From positions 2,790,001 to 2,854,000 of the forward strand of contig NZ_CP102770.1 of assembly GCF_038561935.1 (NCBI RefSeq): DNA of 64,000 bases. The letters run 5' to 3'. This DNA comes from Myxococcus stipitatus. GTDB lineage: Bacteria > Myxococcota > Myxococcia > Myxococcales > Myxococcaceae. A program made the position numbers and the translations under genes. The notes under the pieces are model-generated. The model was not told the DNA's origin. It saw only the letters and a program-made list of their open reading frames with translations, and did no database searches. Within the stretch, counting starts at the first letter, position 1. Every line of letters starts with the position of its first letter. Below, piece after piece: positions 37,313 through 46,148 of the stretch.

Positions 37313-39403
37313 TCAGTCGGAGGCCCCCGCGCGGCGGATGCGAGGCTTGCGCGCCTTGCTCATGGCCATGGGGACGACCTGGGGCTCATGCCCCGCGGCC
37401 CGGGCCATGAGACAGATTTCCACCACCTTGGGGCCGAAGCGCTCCCAGCGGCTCTCGCCCGTGCCCTTCACCGTGAGGAAGCCCTCCCTGTCGATGGGCA
37501 GCGTGGCGGCGAGTCCCAACAGCGTCGCGTCGTTGAAGATGATGAAGGGGGCGACCCCCAGGTCCTTCGACAGCTCCTTGCGCCAGCGCCGCAGCTCCGT
37601 CGAGGCCAGCTCGCTGTAGCTCGTCACCGGGGCCGCGGCGGCGGACGTCCGCGCTCGCGACGCGGACGGGCCGCCGGACAGCAGCACCGGCATCTTCGCG
37701 GGCGCGCAGACGTCGCAGTTGCCACACGAGGCCTCCACGTCCTGCTGCCCGAAGTAGTGCAGGACCGTCCTGCGTCGGCAGCGCTGCTCCCGGTCCGCGT
37801 AGGCGTAGTCCGTCATCCGCCGCAGGAGCTGGAGGTTCTGTCGCTCCTGCTCGCGCACGTGGCTCAGGTCCATGCCCATCTCCCGGAAGGGGAGGCGGAC
37901 CAGCGCGCGGATGGAGCGCCCGGAGAAGGGCCTGCGCACCTTCACCACGCCCGACTTCTCCAACAGGCCCAGCGCGTGCCGCACCTCATCCACCGTCAGC
38001 CCGACGCGCCGGGCGAGGATGGTCAGCTCCGTGGTGGCCTGCCGCCCCACGGGAAAGGTCTCCAGGAGCGACTTCAGGAGCCGCTGCGCGTCCGCCGCAT
38101 GCGGGTGTGCCCCCTGGGCCTTCTCCGTCAACGTCAGCCCATGCGCCCCCTCGCCGCGGTTGCCTCGCTCCAGCTTCCCCGCGCGCTCGAAGATGCGCAC
38201 CGCGGCGGAGACCTCGAACTCGCTGGCGTTCACCATGCCCGCGAGCACGTGGACGCCGCGCTCGAACTCCTCCACCGACTGGAGGACGCCCCACACGTCC
38301 GCGAGGACCGCCTCCGACGGGTGGTTGCCTTGGATGAGCCGCTCCTGCGTGTAGACATCCGCGTGGTTGAACAGCAGCACCGCTCGCGCGTCTCCTCCGT
38401 CGCGGCCCGCTCGGCCAATCTCCTGGTAGTACGCCTCCACCGCCCGGGGGATGTTGGCGTGCGCGACGAAGCGGATGTCCGGCTTGTCGATGCCCATGCC
38501 GAACGCGTTGGTGGCCACCGCCACCGCGTCCTTCGTGGACATGAACGTGTCCTGCGCCCGCCGCCTCGCGTCGTCGTCCATGCCCGCGTGGTACAGCACC
38601 GCCTTCACGCCTCGGCCGTGCAGCTCCGAGAAGACGCCCTCCGACGCGCGCCGCGTCGAGCAATAGATGATGCCGCTGCCTCCCAGCGCCGCCAGCCTCG
38701 CGCAGGCCTCGTGCCGGTCCGAGTCCCCGCCCACCTCCTGCTTGCCGAGGAAGAGGTTGGGCCGGTCGAACCCCATGGCGAACTCCCGGGGCTCCTTCAT
38801 CAACAGCACCCGGACGATGTCCGCGCGGACCTCGGGTGTGGCCGTCGCCGTGAGTGCCACCGTGCGCGGTGGGCGCAGCCGCTTGCGCACCTGTCCCAGC
38901 TGCGCGTAGTCCGGCCGGAAGTCGTGGCCCCACTGGGAGATGCAGTGCGCCTCGTCCACCGCGAACAGGTCCACGCCCACGTCCGTGAGCGTCTGGCAGA
39001 AGCTCGCGCTGCGGAAGCGCTCCGGCGCCACGTACAGCAGCTTGTACTCGCCCGCGCGCAGCCGCCGCATCCGCTCCGCGCGCTCCAGGTCGGACAGGGA
39101 GGAGTTGATGAACGTCGCGGAGATGCCCCGCGCCGTGAGCTGCTCCACCTGGTCCTTCATCAGCGCAATCAGCGGGGACACCACCAGCGTCAGCCCCGGC
39201 AGCAGCGTGGCCGGGAGCTGGTAGCACAGGCTCTTGCCCGCGCCCGTGGGCATCACCACCACGGTGTTTCGCCCGCTCAGGACGGTGGAGATGACCTCCG
39301 CCTGGCCTGGGCGGAACTGGGCCAGACCGAAATGGCGCACCAGGCCCTGCTGAGCTTGCTCGAGATAGGGCAGGGCCAACGGCATCGCTCGCATGTTCAC
39401 CAT
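37313..39403 (-). CDS. recQ: RecQ-family DNA helicase
   Basis: 696 residues. 3'-5' DEAH-box helicase: motif 0 FRPGQAEVI, Walker A TGAGKSLCYQLPA, DEAH box AVDEAHCISQWGHDFRPDY, motif III ALTATA, motif VI YYQEIGRAGRDG. The RecQ-Ct zinc site holds RCRRRTVLHYFGQ and CGNCDVC. An HRDC domain lies near the end (STELRRWRKELSKDLGVAPFIIFND). Start may be Met1 or Met4. It repairs stalled forks with RecFOR; recR lies 25 kb away. Confidence 0.95.
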   Translation of the reverse strand: MVNMRAMPLALPYLEQAQQGLVRHFGLAQFRPGQAEVISTVLSGRNTVVVMPTGAGKSLCYQLPATLLPGLTLVVSPLIALMKDQVEQLTARGISATFINSSLSDLERAERMRRLRAGEYKLLYVAPERFRSASFCQTLTDVGVDLFAVDEAHCISQWGHDFRPDYAQLGQVRKRLRPPRTVALTATATPEVRADIVRVLLMKEPREFAMGFDRPNLFLGKQEVGGDSDRHEACARLAALGGSGIIYCSTRRASEGVFSELHGRGVKAVLYHAGMDDDARRRAQDTFMSTKDAVAVATNAFGMGIDKPDIRFVAHANIPRAVEAYYQEIGRAGRDGGDARAVLLFNHADVYTQERLIQGNHPSEAVLADVWGVLQSVEEFERGVHVLAGMVNASEFEVSAAVRIFERAGKLERGNRGEGAHGLTLTEKAQGAHPHAADAQRLLKSLLETFPVGRQATTELTILARRVGLTVDEVRHALGLLEKSGVVKVRRPFSGRSIRALVRLPFREMGMDLSHVREQERQNLQLLRRMTDYAYADREQRCRRRTVLHYFGQQDVEASCGNCDVCAPAKMPVLLSGGPSASRARTSAAAAPVTSYSELASTELRRWRKELSKDLGVAPFIIFNDATLLGLAATLPIDREGFLTVKGTGESRWERFGPKVVEICLMARAAGHEPQVVPMAMSKARKPRIRRAGASD

Positions 39404-39445
39404 CCTGGACCGGCCGTCAACGGAAACACGGCCCCTACGCCCACC

Positions 39446-39688
39446 TCACAGCTCGAGCCCCGGCGGTACCGGGACAGCCAGGCGGGCCCGCTTCCGCGCC
39501 ATCTCGAGCACGCGCAGCGCCGTCGCCTCCGGCTCCCTCCGCCCATCCACCACCACGTCCCCCTCGCGAGCTTCCGAGGGCAACGCCGCGCGCTCCACCG
39601 TGCAGGCCTGCCCGGTCTCCAGCCGCACCACCTGTGCCCGCGTGTCCTCGAGCAGCTCCACCTGCACCATCCCCACCAGACAGCTCAT
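39446..39688 (-). CDS. DUF3006-family small protein
   Basis: 80 residues; start at the ATG with GGAGGTGGC 9 bp upstream, 2 bp after the radC stop. Pattern VQVELLEDTRAQVVRLETGQ...LPSEAREGDVVV fits the DUF3006 beta domain. Downstream partner of radC; function unknown. Confidence 0.7.
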   Translation of the reverse strand: MSCLVGMVQVELLEDTRAQVVRLETGQACTVERAALPSEAREGDVVVDGRREPEATALRVLEMARKRARLAVPVPPGLEL

Positions 39689-39690
39689 CC

Positions 39691-40458
39691 TCAGCCACCT
39701 CCTTGCGCCGCGTTCCATTCCCACGCCGTCCCCCGCTCCGGTTCAGGGAGCAGCCCCCGCTCCAGCATCGACACGAAGGCCCCATCGCCCACGACCAGGT
39801 GGTCCAGCACCTTCACGTTGATGAGCCGCGCCCCCGCGACGAGGTGCCGCGTCAGGCCCACGTCGTGGACGCTGGGCTCCGGGTCCCCCGAAGGGTGGTT
39901 GTGCGCCAGGACGATGGCCGTGGCCCGGGACACCAGCGCCGCGGCGAACACCTCCCGCGGGTCCACCGGGCACATGTTCATGGTGCCCTCGGCGACCCGG
40001 ATGTCGTGCACCAGCACGTTGCGCGCGTTGAAGCACAGCACGTGGAAGACCTCCCGCCGCAGCGCGCCCAGCACGGGCGTCAGGTACGCGTGAATCTCCC
40101 GCGCCGTGCGCAGCCGGGGCCTGCGCTCCTGCGTCCGCTGCGCGCGCCTGCCCAGCTCCAGCGCCGCCAGCACCTGCGCCGCCCGCCGAGGCCCCATTCC
40201 CGGCATCCCGCTGAGCTCCACCGGCTCCGCCTGCAAGAGCGCCTTGAGTCCCCCGCAGTGGCGCAGGAGCGCCTCGGCTTCCTCATGCGTGCCTTGTGCC
40301 CGGGGAGATGCACCCCACGCGACACACAGCAGCTCCGGCTCCGTGAGGGCCTGGGCCCCCAGCCGGAAGAGCCGCTCCCGGGCCTGCTCCCCGCTCCCCG
40401 CGGCTCGTGCCTCCGCCGCCACTTCGTCCGCCCACGCCTCGCCCATGCGCCACTCCAT
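39691..40458 (-). CDS. radC: RadC (JAB-domain) protein
   Basis: 255 residues; start at ATG 40458 with GGAGGGCGGG just upstream. N-terminal helix-hairpin-helix (ELSGMPGMGPRRAAQVLAALELG) and C-terminal JAB/MPN domain with the metal motif HNHPSGDPEPSVHD. RadC is probably not the repair protein it was named for; its activity is unknown. Operon with the DUF3006 gene. Confidence 0.88.
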   Translation of the reverse strand: MEWRMGEAWADEVAAEARAAGSGEQARERLFRLGAQALTEPELLCVAWGASPRAQGTHEEAEALLRHCGGLKALLQAEPVELSGMPGMGPRRAAQVLAALELGRRAQRTQERRPRLRTAREIHAYLTPVLGALRREVFHVLCFNARNVLVHDIRVAEGTMNMCPVDPREVFAAALVSRATAIVLAHNHPSGDPEPSVHDVGLTRHLVAGARLINVKVLDHLVVGDGAFVSMLERGLLPEPERGTAWEWNAAQGGG

Positions 40459-40592
40459 CCCGCCCGCCCTCCTGGCGCGGCGAGAGAGCAATGCATGTGC
40501 CCGGTCTCTCTCCCTGGAGCGCCCGAGGCGCCCATCCCACCGTGCCCGCGAGCAGCCCATCCGCTGGACGGGCACCGCGGCACCACCTCTCA

Positions 40593-40607
40593 TCTCGCCA
40601 GGCGAGA
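40593..40607. promoter_or_regulatory. 15-bp perfect palindrome
   Basis: TCTCGCC-A-GGCGAGA, 24 bp past the cNMP-binding gene stop and 135 bp before radC. Symmetry centred on one base suits a dimeric protein site better than an RNA hairpin. Purpose unknown. Confidence 0.35.
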
Positions 40608-40630
40608 GCGAGGCTCCGGTGCGGCCTTCT

Positions 40631-41089
40631 TCAGAAGCGGGAGATGGCGAAGAACGCCTTGATCTTGTCGTTCGTCTCCCGAAGTCGCTCGCTCAGCGTC
40701 CGGACGAACGTCCACAGCAGCACGTACGCCAGGTCCTTGTCGGTGAACATGAGCTGGTCCAGCCTGGAGCGTTCAATGGCCCACACCGAGCAGGCGACGT
40801 GGGCAATGGCGTCCGCGGAGCGCGGCGAATCCTCGATGACCGCCATTTCTCCGAAGTACTGGCCGGGCTCCAGGATGGCGAGCGCCTCCTCGCCAATCCC
40901 GGGGACGGACTTGGAGATGCGGACCTTGCCCTGGGCGATGACGAACATCTCCTGGCCGCTCTCCCCCTCGCGGAAGAGGAAGGCGCCCGCCGGGTAGTCC
41001 CTGGTGTGGCCGAGCTGAGCCACCTTGGCGAGCTGGCCCTGGGTCAAACCCTCGAACAGCGCAACCTTTCTGAGGAGCTCGGCATCCAT
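40631..41089 (-). CDS. Stand-alone cyclic-nucleotide-binding domain protein
   Basis: 152 residues, only a cNMP-binding beta-roll (YPAGAFLFREGESGQEMFVIAQGKVRIS; PGQYFGEMAVIEDSPRSADAIAH) and a C-terminal helix. The phosphate-binding cassette FGEMAVIEDSPRSADA keeps Glu and Arg, so ligand binding is plausible. No HTH or effector domain is present, so it must act through a partner. It is divergent from trxB with 75 bp between. Confidence 0.88.
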   Translation of the reverse strand: MDAELLRKVALFEGLTQGQLAKVAQLGHTRDYPAGAFLFREGESGQEMFVIAQGKVRISKSVPGIGEEALAILEPGQYFGEMAVIEDSPRSADAIAHVACSVWAIERSRLDQLMFTDKDLAYVLLWTFVRTLSERLRETNDKIKAFFAISRF

Positions 41090-41164
41090 GAGGCCAGCTT
41101 CGTATCACGTGCCCGAGGGCCTCTGGTACCTTGCGGCCTCAACGGAAAGAGGGAGGAGTCACCC

Positions 41165-42130
41165 GTGGCGGAGGAGAAGATCAACAAGGTGACCATCATC
41201 GGCTCGGGGCCGGCGGGCTACACCGCGGCCATCTACGCCGCGCGCGCCAACCTGGAGCCGGTCGTTTTCGCCGGTGGACCCACGCTGGAGCACCCCCAGC
41301 GCGTGCCTGGCGGGCAACTGATGGTGACGACGGACGTGGAGAACTACCCCGGCTTTCCGGAGGCCATCACGGGCCCGGAGCTGATGGAGCGCTTCCAGAA
41401 GCAGGCGGAGCGCTTCGGGACGGTCATCCACATGGAAAACGTGGTGAAGGTGGACTTCAGCCAGCGCCCCTTCCTCATCGAGAGCGAGAGCGGCCTGAAG
41501 GTCCGCTCCGAGACGGTCATCATCTCCACTGGCGCCACCGCCAAGTGGCTGGGCGTCAAGGGCGAGGACCAGTTCAAGAACCGGGGCGTGTCCGCCTGCG
41601 CCACCTGCGACGGCGCGTTCTTCAAGAACCAGGAGGTCATCGTCGTGGGCGGCGGTGACACGGCCATGGAAGAGGCTACGTACCTGGCGAAGATCGTCAA
41701 GCACGTCACCCTGGTCCACCGCCGCGACACGCTGCGCGCATCCAAGGTCATGCAGGAGCGCGCGCTCAAGAACCCCAAAATCTCCTTCCTGTGGAACTCC
41801 GCGGTCGAGGAGGTCATGGGCGACAAGAAGGGGATGACGGGCGCGGTGGTGCGCAACCTCAAGACGGGCGACAGCCAGCTGCTCGCGGCCACGGGCCTGT
41901 TCGTGGCCATTGGCCACACGCCCAACACGGAGCTGTTCCAGGGCATCCTGGAGACGCATCAGAGCGGCTACCTCAAGACGGTGCCGGGCTCCACGCGCAC
42001 CAACATCCCGGGCGTCTTCGCTTGTGGCGACGTGCAGGACAGCTACTACCGGCAGGCCATCACCGCCGCGGGCACGGGCTGCATGGCGGCCATCGACGCG
42101 GAGCGGTGGCTGATTGAAGAGGGCGAGTAG
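41165..42130 (+). CDS. trxB: Thioredoxin reductase
   Basis: 321 residues from a GTG with GGGAGGAG 7 bp upstream. Two dinucleotide folds: IIGSGPAGYTAAIYAARA (FAD) and VVGGGDTAMEEATYLA (NADPH), the redox pair CATC at 145-148, and GVFACGDVQDSYYRQAITAAGTG. Reduces thioredoxin with NADPH. The following hairpin at 42161 ends the unit. Confidence 0.95.
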   Translation: MAEEKINKVTIIGSGPAGYTAAIYAARANLEPVVFAGGPTLEHPQRVPGGQLMVTTDVENYPGFPEAITGPELMERFQKQAERFGTVIHMENVVKVDFSQRPFLIESESGLKVRSETVIISTGATAKWLGVKGEDQFKNRGVSACATCDGAFFKNQEVIVVGGGDTAMEEATYLAKIVKHVTLVHRRDTLRASKVMQERALKNPKISFLWNSAVEEVMGDKKGMTGAVVRNLKTGDSQLLAATGLFVAIGHTPNTELFQGILETHQSGYLKTVPGSTRTNIPGVFACGDVQDSYYRQAITAAGTGCMAAIDAERWLIEEGE

Positions 42131-42160
42131 CCCGCTTCCCGCCGCGTGACGCATGCTTCG

Positions 42161-42191
42161 GGCCGGTCCGCCTCCCTTGGGCGGGCCGGCC
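42161..42191 (+). terminator. Terminator of trxB
   Basis: GGCCGGTCCGCC and GGCGGGCCGGCC form a 12-bp stem with one G-U and a 7-base loop, followed by TTCCC, ending 15 bp before the next start. Confidence 0.7.
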
Positions 42192-42205
42192 TTCCCGGGA
42201 CTCCC

Positions 42206-43390
42206 ATGAGCACGAAGCAGAAGACCCTGGCGGTGCATGCCGGGACGCGGCTGAAGGACAGTCGGTCCGTTCCCATCTCTCCGCCCGTGTCCGTGTCGGC
42301 GGTGAGCTGGTTCGACAGCAGTGACGACCTGGACGGCGCGCTGGACGGCAAGGACTTCGCCTACGCCCGCATCAGCGCCCCCAACACCCTGCTCCTCGAA
42401 GAGGCGGTGGCCGCGCTCGAGGGCGCCGAGGCCTGTGTGGCCTACGCCAGCGGCATGGCCGCGCTGCGCTCGCTCTTCGAGGCGCAGGGCTTCAAGCCCG
42501 GCGACCGGCTGGTGATGCCCGCGGACGGCTATGGCGTCACGCGCGCGCTCTACAAGAACCTGTGCGCCGCGCGGGGCGTGGAGCTGCACGCGCTGAAGCT
42601 GGCGGACGCGGGGATGGACGCACGCATCCGCGAGCTCCAGCCGCGCCTGGTGCTGGCGGAGAGCATCACCAACCCGCTGTTGCGCGTGGCGGACCTGCGC
42701 CTGCTCGCGAAGGCGTGCCGGGACGTGGGCGCCGCCTTCGCGGTGGACGCGACGTTCCCTTCGCCGACGGGGCAGCGCGCGCTGGAGCTGGGCGCGGACT
42801 ACGCGGTGCAGTCCACCAGCAAGTGGCTCAACGGGCACAGCGACGCGCTGGGCGGCACCGTGAGCGGCTCACGCGCGCGAATCGACGTGCTGCGCGCGGC
42901 GCGCATCCTGACGGGGGACGTGCTCGGCGCCTTCGAGGCGTGGCTCACGCTGCGTGGCCTGCGCACCCTGCCGGTGCGCATGAAGGCCCATCTGGAGCAC
43001 GCGGCCCACGTCGCTCGGCGCCTCTCGGAGTCGCCGCTGTTGGAGCGGGTCATCTACCCGGGGCTGTCGTCGCATCCGGACCACGCGGTGGCGCGCGAGG
43101 TGCTTCACGACGGAGGGCCCATGGTGTCCTTCGAGATTCGAGGCGCGGGACGCCCGGAGGCCCTGCGCTTCCTGGAGGCGCTCCAGGTGTGCAAGCCGGC
43201 GCCGTCGCTGGGCGACGTGGGCACGCTGGTGATGCACGCGGCCAGCGCCAGCGCGCGCCGCATGACGCCCGAGGAGCGCGAGGCGGCCGGCATCCGCGAG
43301 AGCCTCATCCGTGTCTCGGTGGGCCTGGAGGACCCCGACGACGTGGTGGAAGACCTCCTCCAGGCGGTGGCGCGAGGAGTGGGTCGATGA
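42206..43390 (+). CDS. Cys/Met-metabolism PLP-dependent enzyme (cystathionine synthase/lyase-like)
   Basis: 394 residues. Pattern of the trans-sulfuration family: ACVAYASGMAALRSL near the cofactor, VLAESITNPLLRVADL, DATFPSPTGQRALELGADYAVQSTSKWLNGHSD with the PLP Lys, and SVGLEDPDDVVEDL at the end. The reaction could be gamma-synthase, gamma-lyase or homocysteine synthesis. It overlaps moaC by 4 bp. Confidence 0.85.
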   Translation: MSTKQKTLAVHAGTRLKDSRSVPISPPVSVSAVSWFDSSDDLDGALDGKDFAYARISAPNTLLLEEAVAALEGAEACVAYASGMAALRSLFEAQGFKPGDRLVMPADGYGVTRALYKNLCAARGVELHALKLADAGMDARIRELQPRLVLAESITNPLLRVADLRLLAKACRDVGAAFAVDATFPSPTGQRALELGADYAVQSTSKWLNGHSDALGGTVSGSRARIDVLRAARILTGDVLGAFEAWLTLRGLRTLPVRMKAHLEHAAHVARRLSESPLLERVIYPGLSSHPDHAVAREVLHDGGPMVSFEIRGAGRPEALRFLEALQVCKPAPSLGDVGTLVMHAASASARRMTPEEREAAGIRESLIRVSVGLEDPDDVVEDLLQAVARGVGR

Positions 43391-43869
43391 AGATGGTGGA
43401 TGTCGGCGCGAAGCCGAAGACGGAGCGCGTGGCGGTGGCCACGGCGTTGCTGCGCATGCTGCCCGCGACGCGGGAGCGCATCCTCGCGGGCAAGGTGGAG
43501 AAGGGGGACGTGCTCGCGGCGGCGAGGCTCGCCGGCATCATGGCCGCCAAGCGCACGCCGGACTTCGTGCCGCTGTGCCACCCCATCGCGCTGTCCGGGG
43601 TGGAGGTGACGCTGGAGCCCGTGGCCCAGGGGCTGACCATCCGCGCGACGGTGCGCACCGTGGACCGCACGGGCGTGGAGATGGAGGCCCTCACGTCCGC
43701 GTGCGCGGCGGCCCTCACCGTCTATGACATGTGCAAGAGCGTGGACCGGGGCATGGTGGTGGAGGCCGTCCAGCTCGAGCACAAGTCCGGAGGCCGCTCC
43801 GGCACCTGGGAGCGCGGCGAGGAGTCATCCGCCCCCGCCAGGCCCGCCCGGAAGCGCGCGAAACGCTAG
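43387..43869 (+). CDS. moaC: Cyclic pyranopterin monophosphate synthase MoaC
   Basis: 160 residues, starting in ATGA overlap with the PLP enzyme. Molybdopterin step: MoaC forms cPMP. Seen: MVDVGAKPKTERVAVA, GIMAAKRTPDFVPLCHPIAL, VRTVDRTGVEMEALTSACAAALTVYDMCKS and the late Lys in a basic tail. The N-terminal LTHF-type extension of many MoaC proteins is missing here. No other moa gene is adjacent. Confidence 0.93.
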   Translation: MKMVDVGAKPKTERVAVATALLRMLPATRERILAGKVEKGDVLAAARLAGIMAAKRTPDFVPLCHPIALSGVEVTLEPVAQGLTIRATVRTVDRTGVEMEALTSACAAALTVYDMCKSVDRGMVVEAVQLEHKSGGRSGTWERGEESSAPARPARKRAKR

Positions 43870-43879
43870 GGGACTCGAC

Positions 43880-43901
43880 GGGCTTCGCGCGACGCGAGCC
43901 C
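43880..43901 (+). terminator. Hairpin after moaC
   Basis: GGGCT-t-CGCG, CGA loop, CGCG-AGCCC, 9 bp with one bulge, 11 bp past the stop. Confidence 0.5.
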
Positions 43902-44066
43902 TGCGGGCTTCCGACTGTCGGCTCCTGGACGGGGCGAGTGTGGCCCTCAACACGGCCCCTCCTGAACCCGTGCCCTCCGGGGCTCCCCCTTGTCGACGAA
44001 GGCGTCCAGATTGGCCTCGCCACTGGAGCCCGGCGGTCGCCGGACTTCGTGGGGGAGGTCACAGGG

Positions 44067-44333
44067 GTGCTCTACGACAGGTCGACCCACTCCACCTTGG
44101 CGCTCCTGGTCGCCATGCTGGGGATGGGCTGTAGCGTCGCCTCGGTCGAGGACGACGCGTCAGGGGGACGGACGCAGGTGGCCGAGAAGCCCCGTCCGCG
44201 CTGCATCACCCCATCCGAAGGCCGCCGCGCCATCTCCAAGAACCCGAAGGAGTGCCCGCACATCTTCTTCGTGTGCGCGCCCGGGGAGACACCCTTCCTG
44301 GATGCCTGCGGCTGCGGCTGCGAGCGCAGGTGA
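44067..44333 (+). CDS. Small Cys-rich lipoprotein
   Basis: 88 residues from a GTG with GGGGGAGG 9 bp upstream. Lipobox LGMGC near residue 22. The mature part is short and has five Cys including CGCGC at the end, with FFVCAPGETPFLDACGCGC. Probably disulfide-linked outside the cell. No homologue recognised. Confidence 0.6.
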   Translation: MLYDRSTHSTLALLVAMLGMGCSVASVEDDASGGRTQVAEKPRPRCITPSEGRRAISKNPKECPHIFFVCAPGETPFLDACGCGCERR

Positions 44334-44343
44334 CGGGCGCCCG

Positions 44344-44910
44344 CTACTTCTTCGCCGCGCCCGCCTCCGCGTGCAGCCGCTCCAGGAAGAAGGCCACCAC
44401 GACGAGCGCGTGCGTGATGTGCCCCTCCAGGATGAGCCGAGGCAGCTCCGCGCGCGGATGAAGCTCCACGGTGATGTCCTCGCCTTCGTCCAGCCGACCG
44501 TCATGGACCTTCACGCAGTCCAGCGCGAGGAAGCTGTGGCAGCGGTTGTCCTGCACCGCGGGGTTGGGATGCACCGCGCCCAGCGGCACCAGTCGCCCGT
44601 GCCTGTAGCCCGTCTCTTCTTCCAGCTCGCGCGCCGCGGCGGCGGCCGGGTCCTCGCCCGGGTCCACCATGCCGCCCACCACCTCGAGCGTGTTGGCGCC
44701 GATGCCGAAGCGGAACTGCCGGACGAACACGAGCTCGTCCTTCTGCGTCACGGCGATGACGTTGACCCAGTCCGCGCAGTCCACGCGCACGCGCGAGTGC
44801 TCCAGGTTCGTCCTCGGGTCCGCCCACACATCCGAGCGCACCTTCAGCACGCGGTAGTCATGCTGCAACCCCTGGCGCAGTCGAGGCCAGGGCTTCACCG
44901 TCTGGGACAT
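44344..44910 (-). CDS. NUDIX hydrolase (ADP-ribose pyrophosphatase-like)
   Basis: 188 residues; start at ATG 44910. NUDIX box GGMVDPGEDPAAAAARELEEETGY with the E-x2-E core. The preceding segment VDCADWVNVIAVTQKDELVFVRQFRFGIG is typical of NudF-type enzymes. Substrate not determinable. Confidence 0.88.
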   Translation of the reverse strand: MSQTVKPWPRLRQGLQHDYRVLKVRSDVWADPRTNLEHSRVRVDCADWVNVIAVTQKDELVFVRQFRFGIGANTLEVVGGMVDPGEDPAAAAARELEEETGYRHGRLVPLGAVHPNPAVQDNRCHSFLALDCVKVHDGRLDEGEDITVELHPRAELPRLILEGHITHALVVVAFFLERLHAEAGAAKK

Positions 44911-44957
44911 GGCTGTGTCTCTCCCGAGCCCCGCTGTCGCGCTCGGGGCCGTGGTCT

Positions 44958-45812
44958 TCAGTTGAGCAGCGAGGCGCGCTCGCGCAGCTCCCGGGCCGTC
45001 AGCTCCAGGCGCTCGCGGTCCGGTGCCTCTGGCGAGAGCTCCAGGCACCGCTCCACGTCGCGCAGCGCCGCGCGGTAGGCGCCCAGGTTCGCCAGCAGCG
45101 CCGCGCGGGTGCGCAGCTCTCCGGGGTGGTCCGGCGCCAGGAGCAGGAGCAGGTCCACCACCGCCAGCCCGCGCTCGCGGTCCTCGCGGCCCAGGTACAC
45201 CCGCCGGAGGTTGGACAACATGCGGTAGGCAATCAGCTCCACGGGCGCGGGAGCGAGCATGGCCCGGTCGAACTTGAGCTGCGGGGCCACGCGCTTGAGC
45301 AGCTCCTCACAGCCGTGCTCGGTGAGGATGTCGCCGTCGTGGAACGGGTCCATCACCAGCTTGTGGTCCCCCGCGTCGTGGGCGACCAGGAAGTGTCCGG
45401 GAAACGGCACTCCGTAGAGCGGGATGCCCGCACGGCGCGCCACCTCCAGGTACACGACGGACAGTGTTATCGGCAGGCCCAGCTTCCGCTCCAGCACCTG
45501 GTCCAGGAAGCTGTTGTCCGGCGCGTGGTAGTCGTCCTCGTTGCCTCGGAAGCCCTCGATGTCGGAGAGCACGTGGCGCAGCGCTCGCAAGGGCGCCAGG
45601 GCCTCGCCTCGCTCCTTGAGCCGCTCCGTCTCCACTTGGACTCGACACGCCAGGACGTCCAGCACGTGGAGGCACGCGGGAGCATCCAGCTCCGGCCTGT
45701 CGAGCGTGGCGATGGCCAGGGCGGCCAGGTCCAGGCGAGGTGGCTCCGCGGCCAGCGCCGACACCAACCGTTCCCGGGCCAGCGGCGGGCTGAATCCTGT
45801 GGGGATGCTCAC
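44958..45812 (-). CDS. SirB1-like transglutaminase-core/TPR protein
   Basis: 284 residues from a GTG at 45812; the frame is open to a TTG at 45863 but the added residues have no features. The central domain PDNSFLDQVLERKLGLPITLSVVYLEVARRAG and GVPFPGHFLVAHD matches the SirB1/DUF3458-like transglutaminase-fold family; a C-terminal TPR pair follows (LVVDLLLLLAPDHPGELRTRAALLANLGAY). Function unknown. Confidence 0.75.
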   Translation of the reverse strand: MSIPTGFSPPLARERLVSALAAEPPRLDLAALAIATLDRPELDAPACLHVLDVLACRVQVETERLKERGEALAPLRALRHVLSDIEGFRGNEDDYHAPDNSFLDQVLERKLGLPITLSVVYLEVARRAGIPLYGVPFPGHFLVAHDAGDHKLVMDPFHDGDILTEHGCEELLKRVAPQLKFDRAMLAPAPVELIAYRMLSNLRRVYLGREDRERGLAVVDLLLLLAPDHPGELRTRAALLANLGAYRAALRDVERCLELSPEAPDRERLELTARELRERASLLN

Positions 45813-45866
45813 GGCGCCAACCACTAACGCACGCCGGGCCCGGCGGCAAAGGCAGCCAGCCAAGCG

Positions 45867-46142
45867 TCAGAAGGTGGGCGGTGCATACGGAAGCCTCCCC
45901 TTGATTTCCGTGCGCAGGGCCACCTGGGCCGAAATCAACCCCGCCAGGATTCCGTCCTCGTACTCGAAAGTCGGGTGTTCCTTGAGTTCGGGGAAGTCGT
46001 GGGGGTTGCGGAGCTCCTCGGGGGTGAGGTTGGGAACGGCTTCCCGGGCCAGTCGCAACACCTTGGCCTGCTGCTGGAGAATCATGCGCTCGAAGAGCTG
46101 GGAGGACAGCTCCAGCATCTCGTGGGCCACGTCTTCCGTCAT
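45867..46142 (-). CDS. Small conserved protein, function unknown
   Basis: 91 residues, acidic and helical in the N-terminal half (LELSSQLFERMILQQQAKVLRLAREA), no signal peptide. Stop lies 6 bp upstream of the YiiX-like gene on the same strand. Could be DUF1844-like; not certain. Confidence 0.55.
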   Translation of the reverse strand: MTEDVAHEMLELSSQLFERMILQQQAKVLRLAREAVPNLTPEELRNPHDFPELKEHPTFEYEDGILAGLISAQVALRTEIKGRLPYAPPTF

Positions 46143-46148
46143 GTGTGC

